In this document: one piece after another, positions 19,146-26,551 of the stretch
How positions within the stretch are numbered: the first letter of the stretch is position 1
Layout: each line of letters starts with the position of its first letter
Assembly (NCBI RefSeq): GCF_009684755.1
Contig: NZ_BLBC01000008.1
Coordinates: forward strand, 1 to 64,000
Origin: Capnocytophaga felis
GTDB lineage: Bacteria; Bacteroidota; Bacteroidia; Flavobacteriales; Flavobacteriaceae
Direction: 5' to 3'
DNA length: 64,000 bases
Notes under the pieces: model-generated
Seen by the model: only the letters and a program-made list of their open reading frames with translations
Told to the model about the DNA's origin: nothing
Database searches by the model: none
Translations under genes and position numbers: made by a program

Positions 19146-20570
19146 TTAGAAATCACGATGATTTTCAAAAATGGTTTCAATTTCTTTGTCATTGAGCGGG
19201 GTCAATTGGGCAAGTTGCGTGAAAGCTTCCCAGATTTCTTCTCGCTCTAAGGTATCAATGGAATGTTTTTTATCAATTTGATTAAAAATCTGAATAAAAT
19301 CAATCAATAAAGCTTCTTTTTCTTCAGGTTTGAGGTCTTTTTTGTCTAATTTTTTATAGAAATTCGTATAGGCAGCCATTGCTTTTTTGGCAATAGTAGC
19401 AGAGGTTCCGTCTCGTCCGTCCCAAGCAGAAAACGGGTTGCCTAAATTGGCTTTCAGCCAACTTTCTGAACGCAATTGTTTTGCTTCAAAATCAGGGAGT
19501 TTCGAAAATTCTTTTTTGATTTTATCGCCTACCGTTTTCGGAATGCTCCACACCCAAAGTTTTTCCAGCAGCGGAAAATCCACTGGTTGTGGGAAATCAT
19601 TAAAACCATAAGCATTGGTAATCCAAAGGCTTTTTATATTTTTTAGTTCTTTGAAAGATAACACGTTATGTAGGGTTGCGTTTTGTCCGTTGATTAACAT
19701 ATCTTCTACTTGTGGCAGACACTCAATGATATTTTGCCCATCGACTGCATTTTTTTGGTTAGAAAAAATCCGAACCTTTTTCACTTGTTCCAAACCCGAA
19801 AAATGAAACTGTGAATTTTCTAAATTCAGTTGTAAGTCCAGCAATTTTCCGCCGAACGGACATTCAATCGTTTTCAATGTTGAAAAATCACCCGTTAAAA
19901 CCAAATCAACAAGTAGCGGATTTAAAATTAACTTTTCTACATTGCTGATATTCAGGTGCAAATCACGAAGATGTGTTTTTGAAATATCTACCACTTTGAG
20001 ATTTTGTTTCTGTGGAAGATTTAAACAGATAATCATCGGTGTAATTTCCAAATAATCAATGAGTTCCGAAGAGAAAAAATCACTTTCAATTTCGTAACTA
20101 TATCGATGTTTTTCTGCCAAATCCTTGAAAAAATTATTAGTGGGAGGCTCTTTTATCCAAATTTTTGAATACTTCTGTGCCTTGAAATTCTTTTGTATTT
20201 CCGTGTCAAGTTGTTGCCAAAGGTATTGTGATTCAATTTGTTGTGTATTGTGAACCGTCCATTTGTCAATTTCCTTTTCTGCCGGAATGGAAGTGGTGGG
20301 GACATTTCCTAAAAAAACAGGATTAAGTTGCTCAAAATCAGATATCCAACCGCAAAAAAATTCTTTTTTCCAATAGTGATGGTCATTGTACAGCGGCTGC
20401 CAATTTTTGATATTTTCTATTTTTGGAATTTCTGACTGAAAGTTATTGAAAACCAACACCAAAAGTCCTTTATCTTCATTTTTTTCAAGGATTTGGCACG
20501 GAAAAAAGAGGTTAAACCGCTCTAACCATATCTTAAACACATCACCTACCGAAAATAATAACTCACTCAT
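19146..20570 (-). CDS. Hypothetical protein with leucine-rich-repeat-like centre
   Basis: A 474-residue protein without signal peptide or membrane segment. Residues about 180-370 show an irregular leucine-rich pattern (LRDLHLNISNVEKLILNPLLVDLVLTG, then LKNIKSLWITNAYGFNDFP), consistent with a curved protein-binding surface. The C-terminal part contains FSAWDGRDGTSATIAKKAMAAY and a charged helical tail. Its start overlaps the ruvA stop by one base (TAATG), so the two are translationally coupled, and sprA starts 28 bp after it. In Flavobacterium ruvA is usually next to sprA, so this gene looks inserted between them. Function is unknown; the neighbourhood alone does not make it a secretion gene. 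Confidence 0.7.
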   Translation of the reverse strand: MSELLFSVGDVFKIWLERFNLFFPCQILEKNEDKGLLVLVFNNFQSEIPKIENIKNWQPLYNDHHYWKKEFFCGWISDFEQLNPVFLGNVPTTSIPAEKEIDKWTVHNTQQIESQYLWQQLDTEIQKNFKAQKYSKIWIKEPPTNNFFKDLAEKHRYSYEIESDFFSSELIDYLEITPMIICLNLPQKQNLKVVDISKTHLRDLHLNISNVEKLILNPLLVDLVLTGDFSTLKTIECPFGGKLLDLQLNLENSQFHFSGLEQVKKVRIFSNQKNAVDGQNIIECLPQVEDMLINGQNATLHNVLSFKELKNIKSLWITNAYGFNDFPQPVDFPLLEKLWVWSIPKTVGDKIKKEFSKLPDFEAKQLRSESWLKANLGNPFSAWDGRDGTSATIAKKAMAAYTNFYKKLDKKDLKPEEKEALLIDFIQIFNQIDKKHSIDTLEREEIWEAFTQLAQLTPLNDKEIETIFENHRDF

Positions 20571-21154
20571 TATAAATTCTTTAATGCTTGTTTTATAATT
20601 TCTTCCACAGAAATTTCTTCTGAAGCTGATTTTACAATTTTGTCCACCACTTTTTCGGCTTGTTTTCTGGCAAACCCTAATACTTCCAGAGCGGCAAGCG
20701 CTTCTTCTTTGTTGGTATTGACTTCATTATAAGGTACATCGTCAAAATCTTGAAGCTTCATCATCTTATCTTTCAAGTCCAAAATAACACGTTGTGCGGT
20801 TTTGGCACCAATCCCTTTAACGGATTGAATTGTAGATACATCCCCGTTGATTATCGCACTGCGAACGTGCGTCGCTGTGAGTGAAGAAAGCATTGTGCGT
20901 GCCGTGCTTGCTCCAACTCCCGAAACCGATAGTAATAGCACAAAAACTTCACGTTCTGCCTTGGTTAAAAAGCCATAAAGTGTGTGAGCATCTTCTTTAA
21001 TTTGCAGATACGTGTACAGCTTAATATTTTCATTTTCAAGAAGTGATGAGAAAGTATGCAATGTAATATTTACAAAATATCCCACTCCACCACAGTCAAT
21101 AACTACATAGGTCGGATTTTTTTCGATAAGTTTTCCTTGTAATTGGGTAATCAT
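20570..21154 (-). CDS. ruvA: Holliday junction branch migration protein RuvA
   Basis: A 194-residue RuvA, which binds four-way DNA junctions as a tetramer and loads the RuvB motor during recombinational repair. The start at 21154 (MITQLQGKLIEKNPTYVVID) matches the conserved N-terminus; the longer frame adds a nine-residue leader. Domain I is the OB fold (YVVIDCGGVGYFVNI). The two helix-hairpin-helix motifs appear as LLSVSGVGASTA and IQSVKGIGAKTAQRVILDLKDK. The C-terminal UBA-like domain III follows (EALAALEVLGFARKQAEKVVDKI). Translation of the next gene is coupled to it by TAATG. Confidence 0.95.
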   Translation of the reverse strand: MITQLQGKLIEKNPTYVVIDCGGVGYFVNITLHTFSSLLENENIKLYTYLQIKEDAHTLYGFLTKAEREVFVLLLSVSGVGASTARTMLSSLTATHVRSAIINGDVSTIQSVKGIGAKTAQRVILDLKDKMMKLQDFDDVPYNEVNTNKEEALAALEVLGFARKQAEKVVDKIVKSASEEISVEEIIKQALKNL

Positions 21155-21341
21155 TTTTATAAATTCTGATTTTCTTGCCAAACTGAACCGCTAAGGTATG
21201 AAATATATTTTTATGTAGAAATATTTTTAATAAAAACGATTTTTTTTTAAGATTTAATCCTAAAAATTTAACAATATCACATAAAGAAAGATTGTTTAAA
21301 AATAGAATTATTGTTTTTGTAAAGAGAATATATGAAAATAA

Positions 21342-21373
21342 AAAAAGCCTTAACAAATTTGTTAAGGCTTTTT
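21342..21373 (-). terminator. Terminator of the first FGE-like lipoprotein gene
   Basis: A perfect 13-bp stem (21342-21354 and 21361-21373) with loop AAATTT, 20 bp downstream of the minus-strand stop, with a U-run on the transcript. Confidence 0.85.
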
Positions 21374-21392
21374 GTTTTACAAAACTTTTATA

Positions 21393-22250
21393 TTATTTCG
21401 CTGGGAAAACCACACGGAATCCGATGTTTCCTTGTCCATCACGAGCTATGTAAGTTCCACGATTAGCGATACGGCACTTATCGTGTAGGCAAGAGAAACT
21501 TGCTCCACGACGAACGCGGTAAGTTCCACTTTCAGCTCCAGTAGGGTTTGTTTGGTCAGTACTTGGGTAAGTTCCATACCAATCAGCAGTCCACTCCCAA
21601 ACATTTCCGTTAACATCATATAATCCTAACTCATTAGGTTTCTTCTCTCCAACCGGGTGTAATTTACCTCCTGAATTGTCTCTGTACCAAGCATAATCAC
21701 CAATGTTATCACCTACACCATCTTCATCAGCAAAAATTCCATCTTGGTTCAATCTTTTATTTCCTCCTCTCAGGATATACTCAAATTCAGCTTCAGTAGG
21801 TAATTTACCGCCTACCCATTCAGCATACGCTTTAGCTCCATACCAAGAAACGAGAACTACCGGAAGATTTTCTGTACCCGCTTTTGGAATAAAAACCTCT
21901 CCTTTTTGTTCAATATCTCTACCTTGATACCATTTTTTTCTGTCTTCTGTTTGGTTACCTTTTGCAGTTAAGAATTTTGCATACTGAGCATTCGTGATTT
22001 CGTATTTACTAACTTTAAAATCGCTCAATGTTACATTATGTTGAGGTCTTTCATCCCATTGACTTTGTTTATCTTTAGTAGGACTTCCCATAAGGAAAGT
22101 TCCTCCTTCAACGAATACCACAGTATTTTCAATTATTGGTTTTTGTGTTATCTCTTCTTCTTTTTTATTACAGCTAACCAATGAAATCATTGCTATTGAT
22201 ACTGAAACTGTGACAACACCTTTTGCTAACTTTACGATGTTTTTCTTCAT
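21393..22250 (-). CDS. FGE-sulfatase-domain lipoprotein, paralogue 1
   Basis: A 285-residue lipoprotein (signal ending SLVSC, Cys27) with one formylglycine-generating-enzyme/SUMF1 domain from about residue 45 (VFVEGGTFLMGS) to the C-terminus (NIGFRVVFPAK). The Cys pair that binds copper in true FGE is present: Cys254 and Cys259 in RRGASFSCLHDKCR. Domain landmarks include YEITNAQYAKFL, LPVVLVSWYGAKAYAEWVGGKLPTEAEFEY and NVWEWTADW. Related domains occur in the gliding lipoproteins GldJ and GldK, which are larger. No sulfatase is encoded nearby, and true FGE acts on unfolded chains before export, so the role of an exported copy is unclear. It forms its own transcription unit. Confidence 0.85.
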   Translation of the reverse strand: MKKNIVKLAKGVVTVSVSIAMISLVSCNKKEEEITQKPIIENTVVFVEGGTFLMGSPTKDKQSQWDERPQHNVTLSDFKVSKYEITNAQYAKFLTAKGNQTEDRKKWYQGRDIEQKGEVFIPKAGTENLPVVLVSWYGAKAYAEWVGGKLPTEAEFEYILRGGNKRLNQDGIFADEDGVGDNIGDYAWYRDNSGGKLHPVGEKKPNELGLYDVNGNVWEWTADWYGTYPSTDQTNPTGAESGTYRVRRGASFSCLHDKCRIANRGTYIARDGQGNIGFRVVFPAK

Positions 22251-22381
22251 AAGTAATAGTATTAAATTATTAATCTTTTATTTGTAAACCACTGTTATTG
22301 AAATAATCTCATTACTATAAAAGCATATAAATTTCTTTTAATTTATTGAAATACAGCTTCAAAAACATTAGTTTGAGGGTG

Positions 22382-22389
22382 CAAATATA
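22382..22389 (-). promoter_or_regulatory. -7 box for FGE-like paralogue 1
   Basis: The minus strand reads TATATTTG, a full match to TAnnTTTG, giving a leader of about 125 nt. A -33 element at ideal spacing is not evident. Confidence 0.5.
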
Positions 22390-22536
22390 CAAATTAATGT
22401 TACACAAAAAACAGTTCAATCATAAAAAAGATATAAACTTTAAGTTTATAAAGTTAAAATGTTCAAAAAAATATAAGGAGAGAATTGTTTTTACGATGTT
22501 TTGCATTGAAATACGACTTGCTTTAAGTGAATAAAA

Positions 22537-22565
22537 AAATCCACCTATATATAAGAGGTGGATTT
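22537..22565 (-). terminator. Terminator of FGE-like paralogue 2
   Basis: A 10-bp stem (22537-22546 and 22556-22565) with a 9-nt loop and a U-run on the minus-strand transcript, 20 bp after the stop of paralogue 2. Confidence 0.8.
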
Positions 22566-22584
22566 ATATTATAATTCTCTAAGT

Positions 22585-23478
22585 TTATCTCGCAGGGAAA
22601 ACAACACGGAAACCTAAGTTGTGACGTACGCCATTGGGAGCACGTTTACTGCGATATGTAGTACGGCAAGTTGCTGGTGTACAGAAGGCACTGGCTCCGC
22701 GTCTTACTCGTAAACTTCCTTGATTAGCACCTTTGGGATTTGTTTGCTGAGTTCTTGGTAGAGACCCGAACCAATCTGCAGTCCATTCCCAAGCATTTCC
22801 GCTCATATCATAAATTCCTAATTCATTAGCTTTTTTTGTTCCTACGGGATGCATTCTTCCTCCTGAATTTTTCACATACCAAGCAACTTCATCAATGTTG
22901 TTGCTTCCACTCCACATATAACCTTTACTTTTTTTACCTCCACGAGCAGCATATTCCCATTCTGCTTCGGTAGGGATCCTTCCTCCTGCCCATTCTGCGT
23001 ATGCTTTTGCTCCGTTCCAAGTAACAAAAATTACAGGATGTTTTTCTTTACCAGCTCGGACTTTGAATGTTTTTCCTTCTTGAATGATGTCTTTTCCTTG
23101 ATACCATCTGGCTCCATTTTCAATTCTGTTTTCTTTTTTTGAATTTAAAAAATTTGCATACTCGGTATTGGTAATTTCCCATTTGGTAATTCTGAAATTG
23201 CTCAAAGTTACTTTATGAGCTTTTCCTGTTCCCATATAGAAAGTTCCTCCTTCCACAAACACAGTGTTGTCTTTTATTGATTTTGAAAAAAGATTGGGAG
23301 AAATTTCCGGTTGTGTTTCTACAGCTACTGTATCAGAGGGAGTGAAGTCCTGCTCCTCCTTATTACAACTCATCAGTGTAGTTGTTGCCATTACTGTTAA
23401 TACAGCGATACCTTTAGAAAATTTTTGCAGTTTAAAAGCATCCCACTTTTTTACTGCGGTCTGAACATTTTTTTTCAT
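22585..23478 (-). CDS. FGE-sulfatase-domain lipoprotein, paralogue 2
   Basis: A 297-residue lipoprotein. The N-terminus is long and Lys-rich before the hydrophobic stretch, with the lipobox in TTLMSCNKEE (Cys38). The FGE/SUMF1 domain runs from about residue 71 (VFVEGGTFYMGTG) to LGFRVVFPAR. The copper-site cysteines are kept as Cys266 and Cys271 in GASAFCTPATCR. It is closer to paralogue 3 than to paralogue 1 in the C-terminal half: both have KSKGYMWSGSNNIDEVAWYV-like and RAPNGVRHNLGFRVVF segments. It has its own -7 box about 95 bp upstream and its own terminator, so it is transcribed alone. Confidence 0.85.
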   Translation of the reverse strand: MKKNVQTAVKKWDAFKLQKFSKGIAVLTVMATTTLMSCNKEEQDFTPSDTVAVETQPEISPNLFSKSIKDNTVFVEGGTFYMGTGKAHKVTLSNFRITKWEITNTEYANFLNSKKENRIENGARWYQGKDIIQEGKTFKVRAGKEKHPVIFVTWNGAKAYAEWAGGRIPTEAEWEYAARGGKKSKGYMWSGSNNIDEVAWYVKNSGGRMHPVGTKKANELGIYDMSGNAWEWTADWFGSLPRTQQTNPKGANQGSLRVRRGASAFCTPATCRTTYRSKRAPNGVRHNLGFRVVFPAR

Positions 23479-23572
23479 ACTATATTTAATTTGTTTTAAT
23501 TAATCCAGAGGAATTATTGTGACCAATAGTTTTTTAATCGGTCTTATGTATTACATAGTCTTTTTCGGGAGG

Positions 23573-23580
23573 CAAAACTA
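23573..23580 (-). promoter_or_regulatory. -7 box for FGE-like paralogue 2
   Basis: The minus strand reads TAGTTTTG, a full TAnnTTTG match, about 95 bp before the start codon. Confidence 0.45.
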
Positions 23581-23784
23581 TAAAAGAAAGTTGTTTTGAA
23601 AAATATTTATGCAGACTTTATAAGAAGTTAATAAAAATTAGAAGTGTGTGTATTCCTTTTAGAAGTCTTATTTATAATGATTTAATATAAGAATATCTTC
23701 TATATGAATAGAATTTATTATCGGATATTGATAATATATATAGTTAAATCGTTTATTTTTTATGAGATAGATGATAATTATGTT

Positions 23785-23821
23785 AAAAATCCCGCTTATC
23801 GTTATGATAAACGGGATTTTT
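23785..23821 (-). terminator. Terminator of FGE-like paralogue 3
   Basis: A 16-bp stem with one mismatch (23785-23800 and 23806-23821), loop GTTAT, 25 bp downstream of the stop, with a U-run on the minus-strand transcript. Confidence 0.85.
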
Positions 23822-23845
23822 TTAAGTTAAGAAATATTTCTGTTG

Positions 23846-24760
23846 TTAGTCGAAAACAACACGAAAACCTAAATTGTGACGTACTCCATTGGGGGCTCTG
23901 TTACTACGATTTGCAGAACGGTTGTTGTGAGCGGTACAGAAAGCACTGGCTCCACGTCGTGAACGGGCTTTACCTGTAGCAGGACCTTTAGGATTTGTTT
24001 GAGCTTCTTTTTTGTAAGGACCGTACCAGTCAGCAGTCCATTCCCATACATTTCCGCTCATATCGTAAATTCCTAATTCATTTGGTTTTTTTTCACCTAC
24101 ATTGTGAAGTCTTTGTCCGGAGTTACCAACATACCAAGCAACTTCATTGATGTTGTTGCTTCCACTCCAAGTGTATCCTTTACTTTTTTTCCCTCCTCTT
24201 GCTGCGTATTCCCATTCGGCTTCAGTTGGGATTCTTCCTTTTGCCCATTTGGCATAGGCAGCAGCTCCATTCCAGCTGACGAATCGTACAGGCATCCTTT
24301 CTTTCCCTTTTTTGGCTGTGTACTTTTTACCTGTTATGTCAAAATCTGTTCCTTGATACCATTTCACTCCGTTTTCAGTCTGATTTCCTCTTTCAGATAA
24401 AAATTTAGCATACTGCTCGTTGGTAATTTCGTACTTAGTGATTTTGAAGCTTTTAAGGGTTACTTTGTGTTGTGGACGTTCGTCTCCATCGCCCGAGCCG
24501 GCAGGGCTTCCCATCAGGAATGTGCCTCCTTCTACAAAAACTAAATCTGAATCGGGCTTGGAGTTAGTTCCTCCAGAATTGGATTTCCCCCCTCCTGAAG
24601 ATGAAGACTTTGAATTTGTTGTAGGATTGATTAATTCTTCTTGTTCCTTCTTACAACTTGTTAATGAAATCATTCCTACTATTGCAGTGTAGGAAAGGAA
24701 TCTGAAAAGATTCTGTTTTTGAATTAAACTCCGTAGAGTAAACGTAGCGTTGTTTTTCAT
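23846..24760 (-). CDS. FGE-sulfatase-domain lipoprotein, paralogue 3 (lost one site Cys)
   Basis: A 304-residue lipoprotein (signal ending ISLTSC, Cys36), followed by a flexible Ser/Gly linker (SKSSSSGGGKSNSGGTNSK) and an FGE/SUMF1 domain from about residue 73 (VFVEGGTFLMGSPAG) to LGFRVVFD. Of the two copper-site positions only Cys275 remains; the second is Asn280 (GASAFCTAHNNR), so copper-dependent FGE chemistry is unlikely. The rest of the domain is well kept (YEITNEQYAKFL, MPVRFVSWNGAAAYAKW, NVWEWTADWYGP). It has its own -7 box and terminator. With the other two it forms a tandem family that arose by duplication. Confidence 0.85.
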   Translation of the reverse strand: MKNNATFTLRSLIQKQNLFRFLSYTAIVGMISLTSCKKEQEELINPTTNSKSSSSGGGKSNSGGTNSKPDSDLVFVEGGTFLMGSPAGSGDGDERPQHKVTLKSFKITKYEITNEQYAKFLSERGNQTENGVKWYQGTDFDITGKKYTAKKGKERMPVRFVSWNGAAAYAKWAKGRIPTEAEWEYAARGGKKSKGYTWSGSNNINEVAWYVGNSGQRLHNVGEKKPNELGIYDMSGNVWEWTADWYGPYKKEAQTNPKGPATGKARSRRGASAFCTAHNNRSANRSNRAPNGVRHNLGFRVVFD

Positions 24761-24904
24761 GACTATATTTGAGTTGATTTATTCTTGCTGCTATATATTG
24801 TATTTAAAATTAATCAGATAAGGACTAATTTTTAGAGATTGCAAACTGAAAGCAAGTGTTAAAAAAAATTAAAAAAAACTAAAAAACATTTACTTATCTG
24901 GGGA

Positions 24905-24912
24905 CAAAAATA
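24905..24912 (-). promoter_or_regulatory. -7 box for FGE-like paralogue 3
   Basis: The minus strand reads TATTTTTG, matching TAnnTTTG, giving a leader of about 145 nt. Confidence 0.45.
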
Positions 24913-25111
24913 TAAATAAGTTTTATATGAAAAACATTTTTTTGAAAAAATTGATACACAATTACAAATAATTTAACAAGCTGAAATGGTGTGTGTTATA
25001 AAAATTAAATTTTAAATCATTGATTGTTAGTGTTTTATATTTTTGTTTTGACAGAATAAAAAATAAAGACAATTTTGTCATATAATGCTTCTAAATCTCG
25101 CAAAAATAAAA

Positions 25112-25137
25112 AAGAAGATACTTTTGGGTATCTTCTT
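25112..25137 (-). terminator. Probable terminator of the SPFH-like gene
   Basis: A 10-bp stem (25112-25121 and 25128-25137), loop TTTTGG, with a U-rich stretch on the minus-strand transcript. It lies about 100 bp after the stop of the 25240-25920 gene. Confidence 0.65.
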
Positions 25138-25239
25138 GAGAAGTGGTAGTACATAATGTTAAGCTCCTAAATATTGAAAGTGAATATATAATATTGATTA
25201 AAAATGCTACGTAATGGATGGAGCTTAGAAGTTTTTCTT

Positions 25240-25920
25240 TTAATTTTTGTAAACTGTGAAGTTATCTATTTGAAATTCATCTAATATGATATCAAAATCT
25301 AAAAGGTCATTTTTAAGAGTGAGCATTAAATCGTTCGAAAATCGGTGAGGTTCTTTTACAATGCTCAGTAAATCAACACCCGATGTTTCCAAATAGTTTC
25401 TAAATCGTTTAATAATGAAGTTGTTAAACCATCTTTCTTGAGAATCAACTTCTTGGTCTTTTATTAAATTTTCTATAAAAGCAGAAGGATTCGGTTTTAC
25501 ACAGAAACTGTATGTACCTGAGGTTTCGATGGCTACAGATTTTAACTTTTCATCCTCAAGTGGAAAAGGATAAAGAGTAGACCAATTTTGGTTATGGAAC
25601 GTTGCGGTATTTATGAAATAAACTTCTGCTTCAAACGGTGAGGTGTGATTGTATTTCCACCCTTTGAGTGTCGCGAAAATGGGCATATTGGAAGCAACCA
25701 ATTCGTGTTGACCACAACTGTACATATCCGCCAATCGACCACCGCTCACAAGGGCTGCAACGTGTGTTTTATCAACAACAAGTTTCGCTCCATTTTTGAT
25801 GGTTGTTGGGGAAGAAAAAACATTCCACAATTTGTCATTGTTTTCCAGACATTTTATTACATCAATATTCCGATGTAAAAATTTGAAATCCATAGATTTA
25901 ATTTTGTTAAGGAAATTCAT
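25240..25920 (-). CDS. SPFH/virion-core-like domain protein
   Basis: A 226-residue soluble protein resembling the SPFH-domain proteins of the YdjI/virion-core type. Recognisable stretches are a KLVVDKTHVAALVSGGRLADMYSCGQHELV segment (an oligomerisation-type beta region), then AEVYFINTATFHNQNW and a C-terminal SIVKEPHRFSNDLMLTLKNDLLDFDIILDEFQI helix-sheet segment. Many relatives have a C-terminal zinc ribbon, which is absent here. The second Met (start at 25893) is an alternative start. It is divergent from the hybrid sensor gene; a minus-strand -7 box at 26102-26109 and a direct repeat pair upstream suggest regulation by an activator. The biochemical role of this family is unsettled. Confidence 0.65.
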   Translation of the reverse strand: MNFLNKIKSMDFKFLHRNIDVIKCLENNDKLWNVFSSPTTIKNGAKLVVDKTHVAALVSGGRLADMYSCGQHELVASNMPIFATLKGWKYNHTSPFEAEVYFINTATFHNQNWSTLYPFPLEDEKLKSVAIETSGTYSFCVKPNPSAFIENLIKDQEVDSQERWFNNFIIKRFRNYLETSGVDLLSIVKEPHRFSNDLMLTLKNDLLDFDIILDEFQIDNFTVYKN

Positions 25921-26551
25921 AACCCCAAAAATTTAATAGTTATTAGTTAATCAAAATCTATAGTTCGTAGTTGTGGCTGTGGTACAATCATTACAACCAC
26001 AACTCAGAACCATAATTACGCAATGTGAAAAATAAATTTTATAAAATTACCCTCTCAACTCATTTAGTCTTTTAGTTAATTCAGGTGCTAATCTCTCGAG
26101 GCAAAATTATGTTACCGAGCAGAGAAATCTTTGTAAAAAGTGAGCGTTTATTTGTATGTATCACGCATTAACATTTTTCAGATTTGTATATATCACGCAT
26201 AATTTTTATGTAACTTATTGAAAATGATAAATAAAAAAATACAAGTAAATCTTTTAATCCGATTTATGTAAAATGAAAGGGAATTGTACGTTTTTTTGAA
26301 TTAAAAAGATTATAAAAACACGAAAATAATCAAGGCTGAAAATGATTTGGAAGAATATTGTTTGATTATTCTCAGCAAGAGTGTTTTTTTCTAATGTTTT
26401 GGTGGATTTTAATTTTGTATGATTTTAACGTTTTTATGCTCTCGATTTTCTTTGATAATCAATTGTTTATATACGGAACTATTTTTTTTGTTAAATTTCA
26501 TAAATTATTCATAGCTATTATATATTTTTGTTATCTGTTAATTTTGTTTAT
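25921..26551. other. Divergent regulatory region with direct repeats
   Basis: Between the SPFH-like gene and the hybrid sensor. It contains a direct repeat TTTGTATRTATCACGCATWA at 26151-26170 and 26183-26202 (32 bp apart, about three helical turns), a minus-strand -7 box TAATTTTG at 26102-26109, and an imperfect inverted repeat AGTTGTGG/CCACAACT near 25967-26002. There is no coding potential. Confidence 0.6.
26151..26202. promoter_or_regulatory. Direct repeat pair, candidate AraC-type activator sites
   Basis: Two 20-bp copies differing at two positions, with the core TATCACGCAT. They lie about 45-95 bp upstream of the minus-strand -7 box of the SPFH-like gene, where an activator would bind. 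The adjacent hybrid sensor ends in an AraC-type DNA-binding domain, a family that often recognises such direct repeats. Confidence 0.5.

Larger units (their letters stand above)
22251..22584. other. Intergenic region: leader of paralogue 1 and terminator of paralogue 2
   Basis: Contains a minus-strand -7 box at 22382-22389 and a terminator at 22537-22565. Otherwise it is AT-rich with no coding potential. Confidence 0.6.
23479..23845. other. Intergenic region: leader of paralogue 2 and terminator of paralogue 3
   Basis: Holds the minus-strand -7 box at 23573-23580 and the terminator at 23785-23821. Small ORFs here have no support. Confidence 0.6.
24761..25239. other. Intergenic region with leader of paralogue 3 and a terminator
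   Basis: AT-rich. Contains the minus-strand -7 box at 24905-24912 and a hairpin at 25112-25137. Nothing else is recognised. Confidence 0.55.

Noticed and set aside
21393-24760. Gliding proteins GldJ or GldK
   Set aside because: The shared FGE-like domain is present, but these are shorter, tandem and keep Cys pairs; the usual gldKLMN context is absent.
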